From NCBI GenBank assembly GCA_028707125.1, contig JAQTUX010000001.1, positions 368,807 through 432,806 of the forward strand: DNA of 64,000 nt, written 5' to 3'. A program made the translations under genes and the position numbers. Below, one piece after another: positions 54,027 to 61,692 of this stretch (within the stretch, counting starts at the first letter, position 1; each line of letters opens with the position of its first letter). This DNA comes from Candidatus Omnitrophota bacterium. GTDB lineage: Bacteria; Omnitrophota; Gorgyraeia; Gygaellales; JAQTUX01. The notes beneath the pieces were generated by a model. That model saw only the letters and a list, made by a program, of their open reading frames with translations. It was not told the origin of the DNA and did no database searches.

Positions 54027-55055
54027 ATGTCTAAACTGATCATCAGTTTTACCCGCCAGTTATCCACCCTTGTCAAGGCAGGCATTCCGCTCCTGCGCGC
54101 CCTGCAGATAATCGCCCCCCAGGTCCAGGACAGGCGCTTCAGGAATGCGGTTGAGCAGGTCCTTATTGACGTGGAAGAGGGCAAAAGCCTGTCAGAGGCG
54201 CTGTCGCTGCACCGCAGGTATTTCTCTAATTTCTACATAAATATGATAAAGGCCGCGGAGGTCAGCGGCAACTTGGCCGCGGTATTGAAAGAACTCTCCG
54301 ATTATCTCGTGCAGAACAGGAAACTTTTAAACAGCGTGCGTTCCGCGATGATGTACCCGATCTTCGTTTTGTTTATGTCCGTAAGCATCCTGGCGATCAT
54401 AATGGTTTTCGTCATACCTACCTTGACAAAGATCTTCGCGGATCTGGGCGGAGACCTGCCTCCGGCAACCAAGCTTCTTATAGGGATGAGTAATTTTATT
54501 GTTGAATGGGGATACTTATTCCTTCTGGGGCTTGTTCTTTTCGGCTTTTTTATTTTCTTTATGTCCAGAAAACCCGCCCTAAGCAGGATTCTAAATGCCT
54601 GGAAGTGGAAATTCCCTGTATTAGGCGATATATTGAAGATGGTCACCATCGGAAGATTTTGCCGCACCCTCGGCACCCTGCTTTCATCAGGAGTAACTAT
54701 TTTAAAGGGGCTGGAGGTGTTGAGGGAAACCACTATATCTCCTTTGGTGGAAGATGCCCTGGCTTATATTTATGAAAAGGTGGAAGGGGGCACTAATCTT
54801 TCCGATGCCATGGAAGAAACGGGGGTTTTTCCCCTTACCGTAGTAAAGATGGTGGGTATCGGAGAGGAGAGCGGCAAGGTTTCCGGCTTGCTTCTGGAAA
54901 TAGCCGAGGACTATGAAGACGAGGTCTCTACAGCGTTGACCGGTTTTATATCGCTTCTTGAACCTCTCTTGATAGTGGTGATGGGCGTGATCATCGGATT
55001 TATCGTGATATCTTTATTCTTCCCCATATTTACCATGGGAGAGCTGGTAAAATAG
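54027..55055 (+). CDS. gspF: Type II secretion / type IV pilus inner-membrane protein F
   Basis: 342 residues with the two-repeat GspF/PilC layout. The first T2SSF repeat is FTRQLSTLVKAGIPLLRALQ to VRSAMMYPIFVLF; two helices follow (about 110-130 and 155-180); the second repeat is FCRTLGTLLSSGVTILKGLE to a last helix at about 310-335. It lacks the N-terminal cytoplasmic extension of full-length GspF. It would form the assembly platform for pseudopili, consistent with the pseudopilin and GspK-like genes downstream. No ATPase or secretin gene is in the window. Confidence 0.87.
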   Translation: MSKLIISFTRQLSTLVKAGIPLLRALQIIAPQVQDRRFRNAVEQVLIDVEEGKSLSEALSLHRRYFSNFYINMIKAAEVSGNLAAVLKELSDYLVQNRKLLNSVRSAMMYPIFVLFMSVSILAIIMVFVIPTLTKIFADLGGDLPPATKLLIGMSNFIVEWGYLFLLGLVLFGFFIFFMSRKPALSRILNAWKWKFPVLGDILKMVTIGRFCRTLGTLLSSGVTILKGLEVLRETTISPLVEDALAYIYEKVEGGTNLSDAMEETGVFPLTVVKMVGIGEESGKVSGLLLEIAEDYEDEVSTALTGFISLLEPLLIVVMGVIIGFIVISLFFPIFTMGELVK

Positions 55056-55095
55056 CGCGCTCCCTCCTTCATAAGCACGGTTCTTGTCAGAGGAT

Positions 55096-56589
55096 ATGCA
55101 GAGAACTCCCCCCTCAAAGATAACGCTTCGGCAGAAAATAATGTTGGTGATGTTTGGGCTTGCTCTTTTTATTCTATTGCTTGAACTGAGCTTACGGCTT
55201 GGCAGTTGTATTTTGTCATCTTTTCAGGAATACAGAAACAGGGTTACTTTGAGGCAAAAAGGCGCATACCGTATCATGTGTTTAGGAGAGTCAACCACTG
55301 TGTTGGGAGGCAGCAACGCCTATCCCTATCAACTCGAGAGAATATTGAACCGGCAGGCAACAGGCATAAGGTTCAGCGTGGTAAATAAGGGATTGGGAGG
55401 GGACAATACCGCGGATATACTAAGCGATCTGGAGGAAAAACTTGACAGATACAAGCCGGATATGATCATCGCGATGATGGGCATAAACGATGGCGGGCAG
55501 CATATGCGCTATAAAGAAACGCCTGGATCAGGGAGATTATTCTTGAGGTATTTCAGGACGTATAAATTAGCCAGGATCGCCTGGATGCATATCATGGCCA
55601 TGGTGAAGGGCGCGGCCGGGCCCAGGGCGTTTCTCAGCCCGAAAGAGTGTTATGCCGAAAGCCCCGGCTCTATGTCCGATTATAATAGATATGTGGAGGC
55701 GGGAAGATTATATATAAAAAAGGACGATTATGCCGGGGCGGAAGACATGTTTGAGAAGGCGCTTGAACTGGATCCCGCGGATCCGGGTTTATATATGGAA
55801 TTAGAGATATGTTATAATAAACAGGGCAAGTTTTCCGACGCGGAGAGGATGTTCACAAAGGCAATAGAAATCGACCCCGGAAATTACTCCATATATATAG
55901 GATTAGGCGTATTTTACAGGGATCAAGGTAATCTTGAAGAGGCCAAGAATATATTGAACAGGGCGATTGGATTAGAACCGGATTGCCCGGATGCTTATAT
56001 TGAACTGGCCTGGTGCTATAAGGATAACACGGCGGATGAGCTGCTAAAGAAGGCAATCGAATTGGATACCCTGAATTATGATACCTATATAAGTTCCGGT
56101 ATGCTGTATAAGTACCATAATAACTATATCAAGGCCGAAAGCATGTTTAAGAAGGCGGTCGCGCTGGACCCGGATAATGAACAGGGGCATATCTGGCTGG
56201 CTGTCTTATACAGCCAGACGGGGAAAGATGATCTGGCGGCAAGATATTACAAGGCAGCGCATCAATTGAGGGATGAGTATTATAATTCTATGACTTACCG
56301 CAATTACCAGGAGCTTAAGAGCATTGTAGACAGAAGGGGCATTAAGCTGGTATGCGTGCAGTATCCTATGCGCAGCATAGAGCCGCTGAAAAGAATATTT
56401 GAATATCAGGACGGCATTATATTTGTAGACAATGAGAAGATATTTAAGGACGCGGTAGGCAGGGACGGCTATGGCGTTTATTTTGGGGATAGTTTTGCCG
56501 GTGACTTCGGCCACTGCACGCCCGAAGGCAACAGGCTTCTGGCCGAAAATATAGCATTCGTGCTGTTAAAAGAGTATTTTAATAAGTAA
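55096..56589 (+). CDS. SGNH hydrolase with TPR repeats inserted in the catalytic domain
   Basis: 497 residues from ATG 55096 (AGAGGAT just ahead); a TTG at 55084 is the alternative. Paralog of 46054: N-terminal helix, MCLGESTTVLGG (Ser66), MMGINDGGQ (Asn131), TPR units from about 195 to 400 (for example ADEDYAGAEDMF-like and CYNKQGKFSDAERMFTKAIE), then CVQYPMRS, DNEKIFKD and D470-x2-H473 in AGDFGHCTPEGNRLLAENIA. Its place inside a type II secretion gene group, between gspF and a pseudopilin, differs from its sister in the glycan block. Confidence 0.84.
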   Translation: MQRTPPSKITLRQKIMLVMFGLALFILLLELSLRLGSCILSSFQEYRNRVTLRQKGAYRIMCLGESTTVLGGSNAYPYQLERILNRQATGIRFSVVNKGLGGDNTADILSDLEEKLDRYKPDMIIAMMGINDGGQHMRYKETPGSGRLFLRYFRTYKLARIAWMHIMAMVKGAAGPRAFLSPKECYAESPGSMSDYNRYVEAGRLYIKKDDYAGAEDMFEKALELDPADPGLYMELEICYNKQGKFSDAERMFTKAIEIDPGNYSIYIGLGVFYRDQGNLEEAKNILNRAIGLEPDCPDAYIELAWCYKDNTADELLKKAIELDTLNYDTYISSGMLYKYHNNYIKAESMFKKAVALDPDNEQGHIWLAVLYSQTGKDDLAARYYKAAHQLRDEYYNSMTYRNYQELKSIVDRRGIKLVCVQYPMRSIEPLKRIFEYQDGIIFVDNEKIFKDAVGRDGYGVYFGDSFAGDFGHCTPEGNRLLAENIAFVLLKEYFNK

Positions 56590-56641
56590 ATATTTTATTG
56601 TATACTTATTCAACGCGCCATTTCTATTATAAGGTTTGTTT

Positions 56642-57010
56642 ATGATAAGCAGGCATAAGGCTATTTTCGGGTTTACCTTAATAGAGATAATAATCTCCCT
56701 GAGCATCCTTGCCCTGGGGCTTGTGTCTCTGTTTAATTTTTTCCCCGTAGGTTTAACCGCGTTAAGGTACGCGCGTAGAGTTAACGATATCGCCCTGTTC
56801 GCGCAGAAGCAGCTTGAGCATATCAAGACATTCCCGGATACGACTGAATTATCGGGGGAGGCGGAGAACTTTACCTGGCAGATGGCCAGGGCGCCGTTGG
56901 ACCTGGAGGAGGGCATAAAGGTTACCGTCGTAGAGTTAAAGATAGATTATGAATTCGGAGGGAGCGCCCTTGAAGAAAGATTTGTCACTTATCTGGACGC
57001 GCAGGAATAA
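56642..57010 (+). CDS. Type IV prepilin-like / pseudopilin protein (PilV/GspI-like)
   Basis: 122 residues from ATG 56642 with AAGG seven bases upstream; a TTG at 56636 is possible. Short basic leader ISRHKAIFG followed by FTLIEIIISLSILALGLVSL: a classic class III prepilin site, with cleavage after Gly, Phe at +1 and Glu at +5, then the hydrophobic N-terminal helix. The small C-terminal domain has no recognisable motif. It is presumably processed by prepilin peptidase and assembled by the F protein at 54027. Confidence 0.86.
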   Translation: MISRHKAIFGFTLIEIIISLSILALGLVSLFNFFPVGLTALRYARRVNDIALFAQKQLEHIKTFPDTTELSGEAENFTWQMARAPLDLEEGIKVTVVELKIDYEFGGSALEERFVTYLDAQE

Positions 57011-57014
57011 GGGA

Positions 57015-60000
57015 ATGAATAACAAAGGGCAGGCGATATTTCTGGTGCTGGGCATACTGACTATCTTATTTATAGTGGGCGTGACAATGTTTTATTTTAC
57101 GCAGAGAGAGCGCGCCGCGGCAGTAAGGTTTGTTGAGAGCGTGCGTTCTCAATACGCGGCAGAGGCGGGGGTTGTGTATGCCAGGAATATCCTCAGGCAG
57201 GATAAGAAGCAGAACGCCGTTGACGGGTTCAACGATAAGCAGTTCACCTTTTTTAAGGGTGAGGATCATGATGTAGATAAGGACGGGATAAACGAAAGCC
57301 GCTGGCTTACCTTGCGGGACGCGAATAACGGCGAATTCGCGAGGGTCGCCGTGTTGGTTTCCGACGAGGCGGGCAAGGTCAATATAAATACCGCGGGTAC
57401 CGGGGTCGCGGCCGGAAACGGGGTCAATCTGTATGAGGTCAACCTGAGCGGTTTACTTTCGGCTATAGGGCTGCCCGCGCAGCTGGCGGGGGAGATAATC
57501 TCCTACCGGCTGGGCCCAAACGGCCTTCCCGGAGACGCGGGCGTAGATGACAATGGCAATAATTATCTGTTTGAAAATAACGGCTGGGACGACGACAGCG
57601 ACGGGGTTGTTGATGAAAAAGGCGAAGGCGTGGATGAAATGCAGGAGTGCGATCCCTTTTACGTATATGGGGACGACAGGGTCTGGGGCATACCTGAGGG
57701 GGTTTCCCGCATCGAGCTCGATCCTTTGGCATTGGATTTAGATAAGGCATTGCGCTACGTCACATCTTACTCCAGGGATTATGAGGTCGGCTTGAACGGT
57801 TCGCGCCGCCTTTCCTTAAGAGGCGCGAGGGCGCAGGATGTGCTTGAGGCGTTCTTAAGCGCGGGGGTCACTAATGCCTATAAAAGCGCGGCCGATTTTG
57901 TGGACGCGTTCGATCCCGACCTTTCCCAGGCCTATATTGATAAATATTATTTTAAGATACAGCCTTCGGGCCTGGTCAATCCGGGCGGATGGGTAAGCGC
58001 GGGGGGTTCTTACATGGCCCAGGCCGGTTCGGCGGAAGGGGTGTTCCGCTGGCAGAACCTGCCTTTGGCAGACGGTGAATATTACTGCTCTTTGTACGGC
58101 AACCCCTCCTCTGTGTATATCGGCGATGTGGTTTATCCCGACGGTAAGGTTGACGCTGACCTGCGCCATATGGCGGTATTGATAAAGAAGGTAACGGTAT
58201 CCGGAGGCTCTTTTGAGTTAACAATAAGGCCCCATAAGGAAAAGATCTCTTATCTTTCCACCGCTGAGCTTTCTCTCACGCAGTCAAAACAGGGGCTCAG
58301 CCGCGCCAAGATCGCTGGCCGCGAGGCGATAGTCATTAATGAGATCATGCCCAATCTTTCCGTTGAGGCGTCTGTTTCCGCGAATGACGCTCCGGGAGGC
58401 GATTGGATATTTGAGGGAGATTATTTCAAGAATGCCGTACACGAGGGCGGCAAAGCAGGGGAAGGCAAATGGGTATTTGAAGAGATAAGGCAGGGTTATT
58501 ATTATCTGCGGCTTTTGGGCCTGGCGAGTTCGCTTGTGGGAGACGTTTCTTGCGGCGGGGAAAATGCCTCCGGCGTTATTTCCGGCGACTATCTTCCTGA
58601 GCCCGTCTATGTGGGAGGAGACGGAGAATTAAACGTATATATACAGAATAATTCTACGAATCAGACCGCCTATTTCAAGGGCATCATGCTTACTCAACAG
58701 CCGGACGCCGAATACATAGAGCTGCTTAATCTATCCGGCAAGGAGATCGATCTGAGTAATTTTGTGGTCGAGGTGTATGATAACAAGGGGCAGCTTGCCG
58801 TGGGGTATCCCGCGGAGATACCTTCTAATACCGCCATCGGCTCTTACGAATATCTGGTCCTGGCTGTTGACGCCAAAGATACAAGCCCGGAAGGCCTGAA
58901 GAATAACGGCCTGAGCTTTAAGTCCGTCTGGGGCTCCGAGGCGGCAGGCCTTGAGTTTGATAAGACGGTCAATGCCGGCTACGACCTTATTCCCGACGGG
59001 GGCGGCAGCATAATGCTTAAGACGCCGGAGGGATCGGCGGTTGATTCGGTTGAATATGTTTCCGCGGGCAACTTTGTAGCCCTTGAGCGTTCAGACCCTA
59101 CCGCCGACTACGACAGCGACGCGGACGGAAAATTTGACGGCTGGTTTAACTGCCTGGATAAAAAAGGCGGCACACCGGGCGCGGAGAACGACAACAGCGA
59201 TATGTATGATACCGACCCGTCTACGGGAAAGCCGTACAAACACAGCATAGACGAAGTGGGCGTATTCAATCGTTACATCTATAATATAGCCGATTTTGTT
59301 AATCTGTCTTCCGGCTCCAGATGGCAGAAAAGGGCGGTTTATGATCTGGCAAAAATAGCGGATAAGTTTTCCGTGAATTCTTTGGATCTGGCGCTTGCGG
59401 GCAATTTTGTTGAAGGCGATTGGCGGCTTAAGTCGGGTATGTTTATTCCCAATCAAACAGGTTCAAGAGGGCTCTGGCGATGGGATAAGGTCCCCGCGGG
59501 GACATTTGATCTGAGGGTGATGGGCGAAGAACAGGGCCACCCTAATTTTATAAAGGTGGGCATCAAGATCGGCGAGGAAGGCGAATTCATATCTTCCTCT
59601 TCGTTATTGATAGAGAACGGCCAGGCATATTACGGCAAGATCGCGGTGCCCGCGGCTACTTCTCTGGAGATGGAGATAACGGACAACTCATCGGAGTTGA
59701 TAGGGTTTAATTACCTTATTATCGAGCCCCTGTATGAGGTCGGCGGCAGGATAAATATAAATACAGCGCCGGTTGAGGTCCTGGGGGCGCTGTCCCTGTC
59801 TTCTTCAGCGATAGACAATATTTTGATCAACAGGCCGTTCGGGGAAGAAGACGCGAGGAAATTAGGTACGGGCGAATTGCTTATATCCGATACTTTAGGT
59901 GTAAGCGATGAAGAAAAATTAGAGAGTTTTAGACTGATAAGTAATTTGATAACCGTAAAATCGGATATGTATAAGATAGTAAGCGCGGGTGAGGGCATTA

Positions 60001-60059
60001 AGGAAGGTAAGGCAAGCGGCATAAGCCAGGTAGTAACCGCGGTGGTGCAGAGGCAGTAA
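57015..60059 (+). CDS. GspK-like minor pseudopilin with lamin-tail domain and Ca-binding loops
   Basis: 1014 residues from ATG 57015 (AGGA eight bases ahead). A TTG at 56970 with GGAGGG upstream is a serious alternative. Leader MNNKG then QAIFLVLGILTILFIVG, lacking Glu at +5 as GspK does. GspK-type segments: KVNINTAGTG with a helix pair after it, and near the C-terminus GRININTAPVEVLGAL. Asp-rich loops (DVDKDGINE, WDDDSDGVVDE, DYDSDADGKFDGW) look Ca-binding. A lamin-tail domain lies near residues 455-710 (VINEIMPN, EYIELLNLSGKEIDLSNFVV). Usual GspK is about 320 residues, so this one is three times longer. It probably tips the pseudopilus and may bind substrate or surface. Confidence 0.83.
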   Translation: MNNKGQAIFLVLGILTILFIVGVTMFYFTQRERAAAVRFVESVRSQYAAEAGVVYARNILRQDKKQNAVDGFNDKQFTFFKGEDHDVDKDGINESRWLTLRDANNGEFARVAVLVSDEAGKVNINTAGTGVAAGNGVNLYEVNLSGLLSAIGLPAQLAGEIISYRLGPNGLPGDAGVDDNGNNYLFENNGWDDDSDGVVDEKGEGVDEMQECDPFYVYGDDRVWGIPEGVSRIELDPLALDLDKALRYVTSYSRDYEVGLNGSRRLSLRGARAQDVLEAFLSAGVTNAYKSAADFVDAFDPDLSQAYIDKYYFKIQPSGLVNPGGWVSAGGSYMAQAGSAEGVFRWQNLPLADGEYYCSLYGNPSSVYIGDVVYPDGKVDADLRHMAVLIKKVTVSGGSFELTIRPHKEKISYLSTAELSLTQSKQGLSRAKIAGREAIVINEIMPNLSVEASVSANDAPGGDWIFEGDYFKNAVHEGGKAGEGKWVFEEIRQGYYYLRLLGLASSLVGDVSCGGENASGVISGDYLPEPVYVGGDGELNVYIQNNSTNQTAYFKGIMLTQQPDAEYIELLNLSGKEIDLSNFVVEVYDNKGQLAVGYPAEIPSNTAIGSYEYLVLAVDAKDTSPEGLKNNGLSFKSVWGSEAAGLEFDKTVNAGYDLIPDGGGSIMLKTPEGSAVDSVEYVSAGNFVALERSDPTADYDSDADGKFDGWFNCLDKKGGTPGAENDNSDMYDTDPSTGKPYKHSIDEVGVFNRYIYNIADFVNLSSGSRWQKRAVYDLAKIADKFSVNSLDLALAGNFVEGDWRLKSGMFIPNQTGSRGLWRWDKVPAGTFDLRVMGEEQGHPNFIKVGIKIGEEGEFISSSSLLIENGQAYYGKIAVPAATSLEMEITDNSSELIGFNYLIIEPLYEVGGRININTAPVEVLGALSLSSSAIDNILINRPFGEEDARKLGTGELLISDTLGVSDEEKLESFRLISNLITVKSDMYKIVSAGEGIKEGKASGISQVVTAVVQRQ

Positions 60060-60077
60060 CATAAGACAACAAAAAAC

Positions 60078-60106
60078 TTGACAGATACATATTAACAGGG
60101 TATACT
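60078..60106 (+). promoter_or_regulatory. Near-perfect sigma-70 promoter
   Basis: TTGACA at 60078-60083 (six of six), a 17-base spacer, TATACT at 60101-60106 (five of six). Transcription should start near 60112-60114, about 27 bases before a strong terminator and 113 bases before the sigma-factor ATG. Confidence 0.85.
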
Positions 60107-60139
60107 TTATTAGACAGAGCAGTTAAACAGGCAAAGAAG

Positions 60140-60163
60140 CCCCAAAGCGATTTGGGGTTTTTT
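60140..60163 (+). terminator. Intrinsic terminator shortly after the promoter
   Basis: CCCCAAA (60140-60146), GCGA tetraloop, TTTGGGG (60151-60157), then six T. It would end transcripts from the GspK operon and also those from the promoter just upstream, giving an RNA of about 50 nt unless read through. Confidence 0.85.
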
Positions 60164-60182
60164 GTTTATTGAGGCGAGGGCG

Positions 60183-60226
60183 CCCTTTTTAAGCGATGTT
60201 ACGCTTAGAAAGGGTGTTTTATTTTT
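60183..60226 (+). promoter_or_regulatory. Second hairpin with T-rich tail directly before the sigma-factor start
   Basis: 13-bp stem with one G-T pair: arm 60183-60195, loop ATGTTA, arm 60202-60214, then TGTTTTATTTTT up to the ATG at 60227. The only SD-like bases (AAAGGG, 60209-60214) lie inside the 3' arm. The element could act as a terminator, hide the ribosome site, or both. Confidence 0.65.
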
Positions 60227-60739
60227 ATGAACTTCAAGGAACTATACGAAAGAATATCGCCTAAGCTAAGGCGGCTGGCAAGGGCTCGCAGCGCGCACCG
60301 CGCGTTGTTGGGAGAGGATGACCTTTATCAGGAGGCCTGCCTTCATCTCTGGAATAATTTCAGGGAAGGCATGCCCGAAGGCGTAAACGAGTCCTATATA
60401 GTTAAAAGCTGTGAATTCCATATCCTGAACTATCTTAGGAAGAAGAGGGGGCGTTTTAAGGTCCTGAATCTGGATGAGCCGATCAACGAAGGAGGCGACA
60501 CATTAGGCGATTTGCTTCCCGACAATAAGGCGCGGGGCGAAGAGCACATAGACAGGGCTATAACTATTGACGACATAAGGAACAACGGCTTTAGCGACAG
60601 GGAAAAACAGGTCTTCTCGCTTTTGATCAAGGGCTGCACAGTCAGGGAGGCAGGCAGGGCGCTGGGCATATCGCACGTGATGGTGGTAAGGGCCAGGAAG
60701 AGCATAATAAGCAAATGGCGGAGAGAAGAAAATAAATGA
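60227..60739 (+). CDS. Small sigma-70-family (ECF-like) RNA polymerase sigma factor
   Basis: 170 residues. Region 2-like part (about 5-75) with LGEDDLYQEACLHLWNNF and ILNYLRKKRG; a charged linker; region 4 helix-turn-helix (about 115-165) with LSDREKQVFSLLIKG-like start (FSDREKQVFSLLIKGC) and TVREAGRALGISHVMVVRAR. Length and two-domain build fit an ECF-type or sigma-70-like regulator. No anti-sigma gene is adjacent. It stands alone between a secretion operon and the nitrogen genes, behind a promoter and two hairpins, so its expression appears tightly controlled. Confidence 0.8.
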   Translation: MNFKELYERISPKLRRLARARSAHRALLGEDDLYQEACLHLWNNFREGMPEGVNESYIVKSCEFHILNYLRKKRGRFKVLNLDEPINEGGDTLGDLLPDNKARGEEHIDRAITIDDIRNNGFSDREKQVFSLLIKGCTVREAGRALGISHVMVVRARKSIISKWRREENK

Positions 60740-60740
60740 G

Positions 60741-60769
60741 TTACCAGGCAGCCCGGTTCCTTACTTATA
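60741..60769 (+). promoter_or_regulatory. Promoter-like box shared with glnA
   Basis: TTACCA at 60741-60746, 13 bases, CTTACTTATA at 60760-60769. The same two blocks with the same 13-base gap lie ahead of glnA at 63308-63336. Read as -35 and -10, TTACCA and TTATAC are 18 bases apart. It may be a variant sigma-70 promoter or one with a nitrogen-responsive activator site. Confidence 0.6.
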
Positions 60770-60791
60770 CAGATAGAAGCAGGCAATAGAT

Positions 60792-60828
60792 TATCAAGGT
60801 AGATACGTTTTTGGGCAGTGACGTCCAG
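60792..60828 (+). ncRNA. ANTAR-type two-hairpin antitermination element, barrel-amt-PII leader
   Basis: Hairpin 1: TATC, loop AAGGTA, GATA (60792-60805). Five-base linker. Hairpin 2: TTGGGC, loop AGTGAC, GTCCAG (60811-60828, two G-T pairs). Both loops have six bases with A at 1 and G at 4, the rule known for RNA targets of ANTAR proteins. Bases 60822-60828 also form the 5' arm of the terminator, so hairpin 2 and the terminator exclude each other. Confidence 0.65.
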
Positions 60829-60865
60829 TTTGATGCTGAGTAAGGCATAAGAGCTGGGCGTTTTT
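60822..60865 (+). terminator. Leader terminator before the barrel-amt-PII operon
   Basis: CGTCCAG (60822-60828) pairs with CTGGGCG (60854-60860, one G-T); inside it ATGC (60833-60836) pairs with GCAT (60845-60848). T-tract TTTTT follows at 60861, before the AGGAGGG ribosome site and ATG at 60881. Confidence 0.7.
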
Positions 60866-60880
60866 GTTTAAGGAGGGAAT

Positions 60881-61672
60881 ATGGGAAGAATGACTGTGGT
60901 GTTGCTGGTAGTTTTTACCGCCGCGCTTGCCTGGTTCTCGTCGGCTTCATTCGCGTTCAACGCGGGAAGCCAGGAGGTGGCGGTTACGCTTTCGGAGAGC
61001 TACGTGTCCAGCTATATCTGGCGGGGCCAGGATCTTTACGCCGACAACGACGCGGCGCATCAGCCGAGCATTGATATCGCCCTTCCAGGCCTTTTCCACG
61101 GCACGGATGTCTCCGTTAATATCTGGGGCTCTTTTCCTTTGAGCGGGGGCCATGAGGACGCGGAAGAGATGGACTATACCATAACCTTTTCAAGGGATAT
61201 CGGAAAATTGCTTAATCTATCTTCAGGGTATACATATTTCGATTACCCGAATACCGCTAAGACCGCCGATGTGCAGGAGCCATGGCTGTCCGCGACGCTG
61301 AATAAGCTGCCGTTACTTCCGCTTGATGTCTGGCTGTCAGTATTTGCCGGTTATGATTTTCAGGTTGCCTCAGGCGGGCCGGATGAGGGATGGTATTATT
61401 CCTGGGGTTTTGGCACGGCCCTTCCGCTGCCGCGGTTATCCTTCTTCCAGGAAGAGCAGACGCTGGAGCTGGGGCTGGTTAATTGGGGCAATGACGGCGT
61501 GGCGGATTTAAAGTCGGATTCACTTTACGCGACGGAGTTATCGGCGGCAACTTCCTATGCTTTCAAGGGGTTCAGCGTGACCCCCAACGTTCATTACACA
61601 TTGAGCCATGAGGACAGCATCAACAGGGATGACGAGCTCTGGGGCGGCGTTCAGATTAGTTATGCGTTTTAG
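60881..61672 (+). CDS. TorF/Gcw_chp-like outer-membrane beta-barrel protein
   Basis: 263 residues, SD AAGGAGGG. Signal peptide of about 25 residues ends near SASFAFNAG. The mature part alternates hydrophobic and polar residues, has the family mark SSYIWRGQDLY near residue 45, LSSGYTYFDYPN, and ends in WGGVQISYAF with C-terminal Phe, as outer-membrane barrels do. Proteins of this kind often sit next to amt and glnB genes; here amt follows after 20 nt. It may admit small nitrogen compounds through the outer membrane. Confidence 0.8.
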   Translation: MGRMTVVLLVVFTAALAWFSSASFAFNAGSQEVAVTLSESYVSSYIWRGQDLYADNDAAHQPSIDIALPGLFHGTDVSVNIWGSFPLSGGHEDAEEMDYTITFSRDIGKLLNLSSGYTYFDYPNTAKTADVQEPWLSATLNKLPLLPLDVWLSVFAGYDFQVASGGPDEGWYYSWGFGTALPLPRLSFFQEEQTLELGLVNWGNDGVADLKSDSLYATELSAATSYAFKGFSVTPNVHYTLSHEDSINRDDELWGGVQISYAF

Positions 61673-61692
61673 CCAATAAAAGGGAGGTAGGT

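Noticed and set aside
60196-60201. ATGTTA hexaloop before the sigma-factor gene as an ANTAR element
   Set aside because: Position 4 of the loop is T, not G, and there is no second hexaloop hairpin, so it does not meet the rule seen in the nitrogen leaders.
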